DNA of 64,000 bases from CAMTVQ01 sp947085255 (lineage in GTDB: Bacteria; Bacteroidota; Bacteroidia; Sphingobacteriales; Sphingobacteriaceae): assembly GCA_947085255.1 (NCBI GenBank), contig CAMTVQ010000004.1, forward strand, positions 1-64,000, in the 5' to 3' direction. A program made the translations under genes and the position numbers. This document shows positions 1 to 9,800 of this stretch, piece by piece. The notes below the pieces were generated by a model, which saw only the letters and a program-made list of their open reading frames with translations, was not told the DNA's origin and searched no databases. Within the stretch, counting starts at the first letter, position 1; each line of letters begins with the position of its first letter.

Positions 1-3000
1 ACATAATACTTTGTGCTGCCCAATGTGGCTGTACTTGGCACTGGGGCAATGAACGTGCCGCTTCCGCCTGTAGCGGTAGTGTACCACTGTAGGTTGCTGC
101 CTGTAGCGGTGAGTGCTAATACCTGTGCATTTTGGCAGTACTCAAGTGGGCTGGTAACTGTGGGGGCTGCTGGTAAATCTCCTACCGTGACTGTTTGGGT
201 CTTTTTTGCTGTGCAACCTTCCTGATTGGTTCCTGTTACGGTATAGTTGGTATTACTTAACGGCGTTTTGGTAATGCTTGCCGTTAGCTCTCCAGTATCC
301 CACACATAGCTAATCCCTCCGCTTGCTGTAAGCGTGGTTGGGTTATCTTTACAGATGGCAGTGATTCCACCGATAGTAATAATAGGGAGGATATCTACAT
401 TGTTAATGGTTATTGTAATCCCAAAAAAACAGCCGTTGGCATCCTCTACTGATACGGTATGATTACCTGTTGCTATACCTGTATAGGCGGTGGTGGGCAA
501 AAATGCACTTCCATCTACAGAGTATTTATAAGGGGAAACTCCTCCCGTTATTCCGGTAATACGGATTTCGCCTTTATTCTTTTTGCAGACATCATCCACA
601 AGTGTGGTGGCAATGGCGGTAGGCGCTCCGTTGTTGTTGATGGTGACTGTGGTTGTGTTCTCACATTGACCCATGTCCTTTACTTTAGCTATATAATTGT
701 TAGCTGCAAGACCGTTATACGTTGCTGTCCCTGTAAATGGACTACCGTTAAAGGAATAGGTATAAGGACCGCCTGTACCTCCGCTGCCTGTTAGGATTAC
801 TGAACCATTACTTGTTTTGCAATTGGCGTTGGTAACAACAGCGTTTAGTGTAGGTAAAACACTTACAGTAAAGCTAACGCTCTTCTCTGCTTTGCATCCG
901 CCGGATGAGGTAATTGTATTGGTAATAGTATAAACTCCAGGGGTGCTGGCCGCCAAATTAACAAGACCTGTACTTGCATTGATGTTTAATCCAGCAGTAG
1001 ATGTAAATATTCCAGCGGCACCTCCACTATTGAATAGTGCAGTAGGGTTTACATCAGATGGACAATAAGAAGTTTTGGCATAATTAAATACCGCATTTGG
1101 TACTGCATTGATAGTAATAGTGGCAGTTCCAGATACGCTGGGGCAAGAACCCCCTGTATTAATGGTATAAGTAACTGTATAGCTTCCAGCTGTACTTGCC
1201 GCCAAATCAACAAGTCCTGTGCTTGCATTAATACTTAAGCCGGCGGTAGAAGTAAATGTACCACCGCTGCTTCCGCTGGTAAATGTGGGTGAAGGATTTA
1301 GTGCATTTTTACAATAAGGTGTACCCGCATAGCTGAATACAGGACCGGCGGTATTGGTAATGGTAAGGAGCACCGTTTTAGCCGCTATTTCACCACAATC
1401 TACACCAACGGTGTAAGTTATACCATAGGTTTTTAAGGCGCTACCTGCCAAATTGATTTCTCCGGTACTTGCATTAAGAACCAAACCTGCAGGAGTAGAA
1501 GTAAAGGTTCCACCCGCTCTACCGGTAATGGCAGGCAATTGGTTTGGGGATGATTGACAGAAAACAGCTGATGAATAACTAAATTCAGCGTGGTTGATGG
1601 ATTTGTTTTCAGGGATTACCAAACCGGTAAGTTGACCGCCGTCTTGCCCGTTTTGTGCACCGTGATTATTCAAAGGATCGCCATTTGCAAAACCGGCAAG
1701 TCCCCCAAGAGTTGACATAGTACTTCCTGTAGGAATCGAAGAAGTCCAAACTACTCCTCCAGCTCCGCCTCCACCCGGACCATGGGCGGTGGTTGCATGA
1801 AATGAATTGCCTCCTTTACCTCCATTAACCGAAATGGCTATATCATTTATAACTGGAGCTTCCACTAATACGGTTCCACCTGCTCCTGCACCACCGGCAC
1901 CTTCAGAACCGGCATTTATATTATTATCAATACCATCCGATATAATATTATTAAATTTTCCATCAATAACATTTGCTCGTATAATGACGATTCCACCCCC
2001 CCTTGTCCCTGAACTATTCCTGTCATTATCCTGATACCCTGCTCCAGCACCTCCTCCCAAAAATATTTTATTCACTGCATTGGAATAATTCAAAGCCTTA
2101 CCACCTATTCCGCCATTAGCCAATACAGGGGTACAATTAGCTACTTGATTCCCACCTGTACCCCCATTTCCATAATTTCCACCACCTCCTCCTCCAGACT
2201 GTTCCTTATTACCACCACCACCGCCATTTGTCGCAGCGCCTCTTCCATAAGTAGTAATAAATGTAACTATGCCTTCTCCTTTTTCAGCACCTCTACCTGC
2301 TGTAGGAATACTATAACCCAGATCTCCTCCTGTACATGAATTAAGGCCATTCTTACCGGATTGTGCACCTTTAAAGCCAAAACCACTCAAATTAATGTCA
2401 GTAGATATTTCGACTTCATCAGCTTCAAATGCTAAAATTCCTCCTGTTTCCCCATTCCATGGATTACAGGTTAGGGGGATGGAAACATTAGATTTTACAT
2501 TGGCTTTCTCATATTCGGGTACCCTAATGAGCTGCACCTTGCCGGTTACGTCATAGGTTCTTAAGAGTTCATTCTCCAGATAAATGGTATTGTCTACTAC
2601 AGAGGCTATCCTTGCAAATTCATAATTCCCTGCCCCGTTGTAGTCCAGAATAGTTCCATAAACTGCCGTATTACTTAAATCAATAATTGCTCCTTTCATT
2701 TGGATTAGTAGCACTTTATCGCCAACATAAAATCCAGCAGCAGAAGTGACCGAGACTTGGTCACACCCGATATCGGTTACTTTTTGGTAAAGATTAATCA
2801 CATCAAACAAATCGGTAACCTCTGGATCATCCGGGCAATTATGCGGGTCGGTGATCGTAATTCCGGTATAAGCTACTGTATTGGGACAACCACCCGATGC
2901 AGCAATGGTATTGCTAACCGTATAGCTTCCGGGTTGACTGGCTTGTAAATTCACTTCTCCGCTAATCGCATCAATAACCAAACCTGCTGTAGAAGTAAAT

Positions 3001-6000
3001 GATCCGGCTACACCTCCCCGTAAAAAAACGGGAGAAGGATTACTAACATTGATATTTTGACAGTATGGATTTTTTGTATAGCTGAATGTGGCGGTCTGCA
3101 TACCTGTAATCGTAACACTGGTACTTACTTCTGCCGCAGCACAGCCAGTAGCGGCAGCAACCGTATTCTTTACAGAATACGTACCCGGAATACTGGCTAA
3201 TAGATCGATAACACCTGTACTTGAATTAATAGTTAACCCTGAAGATGAACTGAATGTACCTGTTATTCCTTTATTCCCAAAAACAGGAAAAGGATTGCTT
3301 GCATTTTGGCAATAAGGGCTTTGTGAATAGCTAAATTCAGCTGTAGGCTGATCAGTAATCGTAATTGTTTTAGTAGAAGTAGCATAACACGTACCCGGTG
3401 TTTTATAGGTAATGGAATAGGTATTTAAGGCACTTGTCGAAAGGTTAATTTCCCCTGTTGCTGCATCAATTATAAGACCTGAAGGAAGAGCACTAAAATC
3501 ACCTCCAGTAGTACCTGTTAGCTGAGGCATGGGATTGGCTCCGCCATTACAAAATGCTGTAGCAGAATAGTCAAAACTTGGATTTTCAACGGTATTACTT
3601 GCTGAAACAGTAATGGAAGTAGCTGGAGATAATGCATCATTCCCTGCGTTTACATCGGCTTTTTCAAAGGCACTAGCATTAAATACATAAGTACCTGAAG
3701 CACTCATATCGTAATTTGTACTAACAATTACATTTTGAGAAGCTCCGGCAGCGAGGGTTCCCGAATTAAGGGTAACAGAAGGGAAGGTGATTGGGTTAGG
3801 TCCGCTCACAGCGGCAAATACAGATACCGGTTTCAGACTAAAATCAATCGGATTAGTATCAAAATTCTTCAACCCCAGCTCAACAATACTATTTTTCCCA
3901 TAGCAATCATTAGTAGAAGGTAAAATTAGTTGGTTAATACCTATATCTGAACCAATAGCTATATTGACCAAATAATCCTCTGTTTCACCTAATCCATAAG
4001 CACCACAAGGAGGACTACTTGCCGATCCGTTATTAATAAATACTACCCTCATTCGAGTATCTCCTGACAGGGCACTTAAAGGAATGGTTATTGATCCGCT
4101 GGCAGTAGTAGTGATAGCAGTAACACTGCTATTATAAACCCGTTCTGAAATTGGGTCAAATACCCCATTCTGGTTATAATCAATAAACACATTGACCCAT
4201 CCTGACCAATTAAAATCGCCATTTTTGACAGTCTTGATACTGAACGGATAATTATTTCCTTTTACATAAGTATTGGCAGGTATACTATTTGTAAAGTCAG
4301 AATAAACTGATAAAATTGACGTTTGATTATTCAAGAGACCGAAAGTGACATTTTCAAGATTTAGTCTGGTGTCAGTGGAATTAGAAAAGCAATAACACTT
4401 TTGGTTAAGATCGAAAATTGAAACATACACACTTGATGAAGCAAGAGTGGTATTCCCGCAGGTAATCAGTGCCCGGTAATAGGAATTCGATGATTGTGAG
4501 GTAGTAAATTGATCAGAGCTGGAAGTGGGGGAAATATCGACCCAGTTTATATCATCCGAAGATACCTGCCATAGATAGGTTTGACCCGTTCCATATGAAT
4601 TTCCTGCAAGCCCAAGGGTAAAACTAGGACTCTGACACAAATTATATACAATAGCACTTCCTGCTACAGGTGGATCTATACAAGAACCATTGGGCTGAAT
4701 ATTAATTACATAATCTTCTGTTTCTCCATAAGTATAAGTGCCGCATGGAGCGCTATTTGCATCTCCTCCTTCTTGCAAAATGACACGCATTAAGGTAATT
4801 CCGCTTGCTGCAGATAATGGAATTGTAATTGCTCCTGTAATAGATGCGATTGCTCCCGTTAAAGGGCCATTAAAAACCCGTTCAGTAACGGCATCAAAAA
4901 CACTGTCTCGGTTATAATCAATAAATACATTCACCCAGTTTCCGAGAAAAAAGGAAGTTCGTTCTGTAATTCTGGCTATTGATATCGGATAATTGTCTCC
5001 CAGATAAAAAACTTCGGGAGGTGTACTCGTAAAATTGCTATAGGTTTTATTGGCCGAAGTATTCGAAAACGTAGGACTTGAATTTCCATTATTCAAGGTA
5101 CCAAAACTCACGTTGCCTATATCATAGCGAGTATTTTCAGATGCTCCTGAAGTACAGAAAGAGATCCGGCGATTGCCTATAGGGTTGGTAATTGTTGGAA
5201 TTTGAGTCCCTCCTGAACCTGAGAATACGAGTGAAGTACATTCTGCATCCAATATATTATCAATAAAGGCATTATTCGGCACATCATAGGTAACCCAAAA
5301 AAAATTCTTTCCGGAAAGTAAAGTAATATTACCTGTAATTGCGGAAGTAAGTGAACTGGCAGAACCAAACAAGGTTGTTGAAGAAAAAGTCTGATTAGCT
5401 CCAGTATAATACACTTTCACGTTACTTACATCGTGAGAAAAATCAGTACTGCCGTACGCATTCAATTTAATGGCATCGAGGTTAAAAGTTGGAGATACTC
5501 CTCCATCGGTATTTACCTCTACCCTGATCATCTGATTATTTGGTGTGCCTCTAAAAACTACTGCATTAGATACGGTAGTCGTATTACTTGATGCAAAGGT
5601 CATGGCGGCGGGTGCAGGGGGAGCCCAAGTAAAAGTGAGCCCGCTGGTAGGAAATATGCTGGCGGATAATGCGCAAAAACCGGTATTGGCCCCTGCTTGG
5701 GTGGTCAGATCCCAGTCGGTAGTAGTTTCACGAATATTGAAATCACTATTACTATTACCACGCAGACCCACCTTAGCTTGTGTGGTACTTAACCCGGAGT
5801 AAGCAAAAGCCCCGTAAACTATTTCCACCACATTACTGCTTTCATATAGTTTTATTTGAAAATTAAAATTGTCAGAAGTAGTATTAATAGCAAAACTTCT
5901 CCATTGTACCGTTAATACTTGATTAGGAGCAGTACCGCTCAATTGATAGCTTAATTCTCCTCCCGCACCGCTGGTGGATGCTCTTATTCCGAAGCTACCG

Positions 6001-6338
6001 AGTGCGGAAATCAAGTTATTACTACTGGCTACTGCAGGATCACTAATTGGCACATTGGAACTTACTACGCTTGAACCCATGGCAATAAAGCCAGTAGAAT
6101 TTACTGAGAACCGATTATAAACCAAGTGGTTAAATTCAAAATTAAAGCCAATGGGTAAGTCATTGTAATTAGTGGCTGCTGCAGGAGCACCCAAAACCAC
6201 CACACCAAGACCTGCAACAGGTACGTAGGCTCCATTTGCCTGGCTAAAATTATACCTTTTGACCACAGCTGTTGAAGTAAATGGCAGAATTAATATTACC
6301 GAAAGACTTAAAATGGCTAATTGTAAAGATTTTTTCAT
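1..6338 (-). CDS. Giant secreted adhesin with GEVED-like, FSY/YC and SprB-type repeats (C-terminus beyond window)
   Basis: The frame is open from an ATG at 6338 to the window edge (at least 2112 codons); the start and several internal sites (residues 543, 789, 1387, 1584 and the last codon) are all in the same frame. The start MKKSLQLAILSLSVILIL is a signal peptide. Two GETEDY motifs, at residues about 538-543 and 784-789, mark GEVED-type domains. Six repeats of an Ig-like unit follow (F-x-Y, Y-C-Q, then T-S-T-x-G-L and S-T-G-x-x-N-L), three at about 920-1160 and three at about 1584-1820. They are split by a very glycine-rich segment (about 1300-1570). Two SprB-type repeats follow at about 1825-1975, then further Ig-like sequence. 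Such proteins are normally T9SS cargo exposed on the cell surface for adhesion or gliding. The expected C-terminal sorting domain lies outside the window. LytTR-type repeats lie 127-154 bp upstream. The function is inferred from architecture. Confidence 0.88.
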   Translation of the reverse strand, partial: MKKSLQLAILSLSVILILPFTSTAVVKRYNFSQANGAYVPVAGLGVVVLGAPAAATNYNDLPIGFNFEFNHLVYNRFSVNSTGFIAMGSSVVSSNVPISDPAVASSNNLISALGSFGIRASTSGAGGELSYQLSGTAPNQVLTVQWRSFAINTTSDNFNFQIKLYESSNVVEIVYGAFAYSGLSTTQAKVGLRGNSNSDFNIRETTTDWDLTTQAGANTGFCALSASIFPTSGLTFTWAPPAPAAMTFASSNTTTVSNAVVFRGTPNNQMIRVEVNTDGGVSPTFNLDAIKLNAYGSTDFSHDVSNVKVYYTGANQTFSSTTLFGSASSLTSAITGNITLLSGKNFFWVTYDVPNNAFIDNILDAECTSLVFSGSGGTQIPTITNPIGNRRISFCTSGASENTRYDIGNVSFGTLNNGNSSPTFSNTSANKTYSNFTSTPPEVFYLGDNYPISIARITERTSFFLGNWVNVFIDYNRDSVFDAVTERVFNGPLTGAIASITGAITIPLSAASGITLMRVILQEGGDANSAPCGTYTYGETEDYVINIQPNGSCIDPPVAGSAIVYNLCQSPSFTLGLAGNSYGTGQTYLWQVSSDDINWVDISPTSSSDQFTTSQSSNSYYRALITCGNTTLASSSVYVSIFDLNQKCYCFSNSTDTRLNLENVTFGLLNNQTSILSVYSDFTNSIPANTYVKGNNYPFSIKTVKNGDFNWSGWVNVFIDYNQNGVFDPISERVYNSSVTAITTTASGSITIPLSALSGDTRMRVVFINNGSASSPPCGAYGLGETEDYLVNIAIGSDIGINQLILPSTNDCYGKNSIVELGLKNFDTNPIDFSLKPVSVFAAVSGPNPITFPSVTLNSGTLAAGASQNVIVSTNYDMSASGTYVFNASAFEKADVNAGNDALSPATSITVSASNTVENPSFDYSATAFCNGGANPMPQLTGTTGGDFSALPSGLIIDAATGEINLSTSALNTYSITYKTPGTCYATSTKTITITDQPTAEFSYSQSPYCQNASNPFPVFGNKGITGTFSSSSGLTINSSTGVIDLLASIPGTYSVKNTVAAATGCAAAEVSTSVTITGMQTATFSYTKNPYCQNINVSNPSPVFLRGGVAGSFTSTAGLVIDAISGEVNLQASQPGSYTVSNTIAASGGCPNTVAYTGITITDPHNCPDDPEVTDLFDVINLYQKVTDIGCDQVSVTSAAGFYVGDKVLLIQMKGAIIDLSNTAVYGTILDYNGAGNYEFARIASVVDNTIYLENELLRTYDVTGKVQLIRVPEYEKANVKSNVSIPLTCNPWNGETGGILAFEADEVEISTDINLSGFGFKGAQSGKNGLNSCTGGDLGYSIPTAGRGAEKGEGIVTFITTYGRGAATNGGGGGNKEQSGGGGGGNYGNGGTGGNQVANCTPVLANGGIGGKALNYSNAVNKIFLGGGAGAGYQDNDRNSSGTRGGGIVIIRANVIDGKFNNIISDGIDNNINAGSEGAGGAGAGGTVLVEAPVINDIAISVNGGKGGNSFHATTAHGPGGGGAGGVVWTSSIPTGSTMSTLGGLAGFANGDPLNNHGAQNGQDGGQLTGLVIPENKSINHAEFSYSSAVFCQSSPNQLPAITGRAGGTFTSTPAGLVLNASTGEINLAGSALKTYGITYTVGVDCGEIAAKTVLLTITNTAGPVFSYAGTPYCKNALNPSPTFTSGSSGGTFTSTAGLSINASTGLVDLAASTAGSYTVTYTINTGGSCPSVSGTATITINAVPNAVFNYAKTSYCPSDVNPTALFNSGGAAGIFTSTAGLNINASTGLVNLAASTPGVYTITNTITSSGGCKAEKSVSFTVSVLPTLNAVVTNANCKTSNGSVILTGSGGTGGPYTYSFNGSPFTGTATYNGLAANNYIAKVKDMGQCENTTTVTINNNGAPTAIATTLVDDVCKKNKGEIRITGITGGVSPYKYSVDGSAFLPTTAYTGIATGNHTVSVEDANGCFFGITITINNVDILPIITIGGITAICKDNPTTLTASGGISYVWDTGELTASITKTPLSNTNYTVTGTNQEGCTAKKTQTVTVGDLPAAPTVTSPLEYCQNAQVLALTATGSNLQWYTTATGGSGTFIAPVPSTATLGSTKYY

Positions 6339-6442
6339 TTGCGTTTAGTTATTGATAAAACTTAAATCATGTTTTATGATTATGCTTCTATTGCTCAATG
6401 AGTAATAAGAACATAATAACCTTAAACTTCGCCATTCAAGAT

Positions 6443-6472
6443 GAACCTAAAAATACCTAATTGGTAAGTGTT
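6443..6472 (-). repeat. 30-bp element shared with 12916-12945
   Basis: This 30-bp stretch matches 12916-12945 with a single mismatch (T versus C). On the plus strand it starts GAACCTAAAAA and ends in TTGGTAAGTGTT, so it contains one copy of the LytTR-like repeat. It lies about 105-135 bp upstream of the adhesin start. It is probably an extended regulatory element. Confidence 0.7.
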
Positions 6473-6492
6473 GCTCTTTTGTTGGTAAGTGT
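6465..6492 (-). promoter_or_regulatory. Predicted LytTR-regulator binding site of the adhesin gene
   Basis: Two direct copies of TAAGTGT (ACACTTA in the gene's direction) start at 6465 and 6486, exactly 21 bp apart, both preceded by TTGG. Paired direct repeats of this kind two helical turns apart are the known geometry of AgrA and ComE sites, and a LytTR regulator is encoded at 12967-13713. I saw no clear TAnnTTTG promoter between the site and the start codon, which would suit activator-dependent transcription. The assignment to that regulator is inference. Confidence 0.6.
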
Positions 6493-6613
6493 CGTTTTAT
6501 AGACTAGAAGAGGTGACTAGTCATTGGTTCATTTGGCTCACAGCCTATCACTCTACCTCTCTATCAACTATCACTAATAATTCGATTTATTAAATAGACA
6601 TTGCAACAACAAA

Positions 6614-6641
6614 GCCCTGCCGGCTTTCCGGAGGGGTTGTT
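6614..6641 (-). terminator. Possible terminator downstream of the kinase remnant
   Basis: A GC-rich hairpin (CCCTGCCGG, CTTT, CCGGAGGGG) lies just after the stop codon of the DgkA remnant and is followed on the minus strand by a T-rich stretch. It was probably the terminator of the once-intact gene. Confidence 0.4.
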
Positions 6642-6642
6642 G

Positions 6643-6807
6643 TTAAGCCCGGCACAAAATAATCAGTCCAACAATAAGGGCTGCTAGTGAAGCAAGAAGT
6701 ACAGCCCCGGCTGACAAATCCTTTATTCTTTTTGCCTTATCGCTGATTTGCGGGGAAGCAATATCGGTTAATATCTCAATTGCGGTATTAAATGACCGAA
6801 AATAAAA
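6643..6807 (-). pseudogene. C-terminal remnant of a DgkA-type diacylglycerol/undecaprenol kinase
   Basis: The minus strand here encodes about 55 residues ending at a TAA (6643-6645). They contain FNTAIEILTD, then DKAKRIKDLSAGAVLLAS and a hydrophobic tail. This matches the conserved C-terminal half of DgkA-family membrane kinases: the N-x-A-I-E motif, the K-D-x-x-A-x-A-V-L segment and the last membrane helix. A whole family member is about 120 residues. The N-terminal half, with the start codon and first helices, is absent, and the frame runs upstream only into the neighbouring gene's terminator. I conclude it is a truncated relic, probably cut when the GC-richer gene upstream arrived. Remaining expression is unlikely because a strong terminator sits at its 5' end. 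Confidence 0.75.
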
Positions 6808-6835
6808 AAGGCCGCCTCGTCCAGGAGACAGCCTT
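6798..6835 (-). terminator. Rho-independent terminator of the 1869-residue T9SS protein gene
   Basis: Arms 6808-6817 and 6826-6835 form a 10-bp stem when G-U pairs are allowed, with an 8-nt loop, followed on the minus strand by TTTTTATTTT. It starts 20 bp past the stop codon of the gene at 6855-12464. Confidence 0.85.
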
Positions 6836-6854
6836 GGTAAAATAGATACTACGA

Positions 6855-9800
6855 TCAGGGTTTTACAACCGCAAGCTTCCCTTCACCTAGCTTTTTTCCA
6901 TCCTGGCGAAGAACATATAAGTATATTCCTTCTTTAAGGTCACGGGTGTCAAGCTGAACTCTGTTCACTCCTGCCTGTAGCGGATGAACATTGATCGCTC
7001 TTCCCAGCAGGTCACACAGCTCCAGGCTGGCTTCACCTGCATTTGCAGGTACATAACAATTTACGTATGCCACGTCCTCCGAAGGATTCGGGTAAGCAGG
7101 GCCCATGTAAAGGGAAGCAGAAACCGGGCTTAATGCCGACTGTTTAGTCTGACTTTCTTGGGAGCTATATTCGGCTACAACCAGACTCTCCTCCATTTCA
7201 AATTCCTCACGATACACCATGCGAAGGATAGCCTGTGCATTTAGAACAGCTTCTTTAACAGGGGTATGATAGGCAATTGCACGAACCAGTTGTTCTTCAT
7301 CTTTATTCATTTCGAATACGCTGCGTCCGGTCTGTTTGAGCCCCAGGTGCATATTTGCCAAAGCGATCCAGTCACGATCTACTGAAGGATCGGCTTCGAG
7401 ACGGGCAATTCCCTCCGCCGCAGTTGCTAATTCACCGGTTTCTATCAATATAGCTACCCCGTGCTGAATATTGCCCGGATGTTCCTCAGCTACCAACAGG
7501 TTACCGGCAGCTAGAACTTCTTGCTTTTCACTATATATATTCATCAGCTGGTTAATCAGTTCTTGGCGTTCGATACTCAGGGCACTTGCTTCTCTTTCCA
7601 ATTTGGCCAGAGTATTAATTGAACCCGTTCCCTGAAGATCTTCGAGTAGGTTACGGTTGGCTTCGCTAAAGGCAGCGGAACGTGCCGACAGCTGATGCCA
7701 TACTTGGGATGAAGCAGGTAAGTTAAGTTTAAAGACCTCCATTAGGTTCATCTCGGCAAGCGAGCGTTCAGCCAGTAAGGCTACAAGTACCTCATCGCTA
7801 AGCGGACTGCCATTCCGGAGTATCGGTATCAGGAATTCGTCAGCAAGTGAAGCATCCGCAATAGCACTCAAAAGGATAGCAGAAGATTGTCCGGATGAAC
7901 TGAGCTCGTTTATTTTTGCTGCTATAGCTTCTTGTTCGCCTTTGTTCACACCAAGTTGCCCCAGTAATTTTACAGGATCCATGACGATAGAAAGCAGACA
8001 ATTTTCTTTCCATATGTCTTCCTGGTTACTGGAAACCGTGATCGGGCCCTGTTTGGCCGGTGTAAGTATCGCCGCGTCTCCTCTATAAGACCTGTTACGA
8101 TAATAAGTAAATGGGTTAATGGATTTAATGAGCTTATAACTGGCATTGGGAAACATATTCCTTGCAGGAGTACCCGGAGTTCCTTGGTTAGCGAAGCTGC
8201 CACTTACATCCCAGGTGTTGATATAACTTGCGGAACCGCCATGTTCAAAGGTATTGCAAATTACCTGTAGGGCAGGAGTAGTTCCGGAAACTACAATGGC
8301 CTTTTCGCATTCTGCGAACCTACTTTTTCCGTTCCCGCTGCCCCGTACCAGGCCACCAAGCTGATTAGTTGTTGAAGCTTTAAAACCGACTCTCAGGCCC
8401 CGGAATTTATTATCATATAGTTGGTAGTTCGAGCTATTCAGCATATAAACTCCCAAGGGATCTGAAGAATAGTTGACACCGTATGCCGAGGGACCGAATA
8501 GATTTCCACTGATCAGGTCGTTTCGGGTTGCAGACATATATATTTCCGCCTGGCTGCAATTCTGAAACATAGCTTTGTTCACTAGGTTAAATGAAAGTGG
8601 GGCAGATGAAAGTGAATTATATGCTTCGACCCCGTATTTGAGACCAAAAAAGGTAGTAAGATTTGTTTGGTTATTGACAACTGAAACGTCGATCGTAGAA
8701 GACAGCAGTTGTATAGCGCTTACTCCATAGTGGAAATTACAGGATCTGAGCTTCATTTTGTGCGAATTGTTTACCTGAACAAAAACCGGGCTTTTACCTG
8801 AGCTGTTGGCCCGGCCATAGAATTTATTCTGGGTATTCGGATACGGAGAACCCGAGTTGGTTTTATAAGCGGGATCTTTTACCGACCCTCCTACAAAGTA
8901 GCCCCAGTCCACTTTATTGAACACAGCCTGATTCGCATAAGGAGCGACCAGCAGGCTAATCCCATTATTTCGGAAAGTCCCGAAGGTGGTCGATATTTTT
9001 CCTCCTCCGAAGCCGGGCATAAATATGGGTCCGCAGGGGGTTCCGGGCGGCGTTGAATAACATTCATTTAGGTGCCCGAGAAAAACACCGAAGTGAGCAT
9101 CCTCAATAGTGGACTGAGCTATTTTGATTACTCCCTGTACGCTTGGGATATTGTCCGGTTTTTGCGGAGATCCTTCGATACCCCATACTTCGATACCATG
9201 CCACATGTTTCCGCAGGAAGAAAGACCTTTGAGAACGGAATTATTTTTAATATCCAGATAAGCTCCGCGCTCAACAATAATCCGGGCAAAAGGTGCAAAC
9301 TCAATGGTCGAATTATCAATGGTCAGACTTGTTCCCGGCTGAATTGTAACTGTCCCCTTGATTTTAAGCGTTTGATTGGTCCAGTTATATTTCACAGAAG
9401 TGGGCAAGCCCAGAATCGGATTGGTATAATCATACTCTACACCCTCCGAACAGCAATTCTCATTATAGCCCGGTGAAGATGGGATAACCTGTACAGGTTG
9501 TGTGGGGTAATAGAAAGGAGAAGTTTTGTTGCAGAGCGTTTCTCGCAAACGCACCCCTACTACAAAATAACCGCCACTTGGGAAGGTATAATAGAGAGGA
9601 TTACCAATATCGTCAACATCTCCGTCCCCATCCATATCCCATTCATAGATCCCGGCGGCTCCGAGAGGTGCGGCAGTAAATGTAAAAGTTTCTCCTGCAC
9701 ATCCCCCGTCATATAAATAGCCGGTAAGTGGCAAAGGGGGAACGCTGTTTACTACCGTTACTGTTACCTGGTCGCTTGCCGAACAGCCCGAACCAATATC

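Noticed and set aside
459..794. Plus-strand open frame of 111 codons
   Set aside because: It is antisense to the adhesin, whose minus-strand reading gives coherent SprB repeats.
9072..9476. Plus-strand open frame of 134 codons
   Set aside because: It lies inside the T9SS protein gene; the composition is not protein-like and the minus-strand frame is clearly coding.
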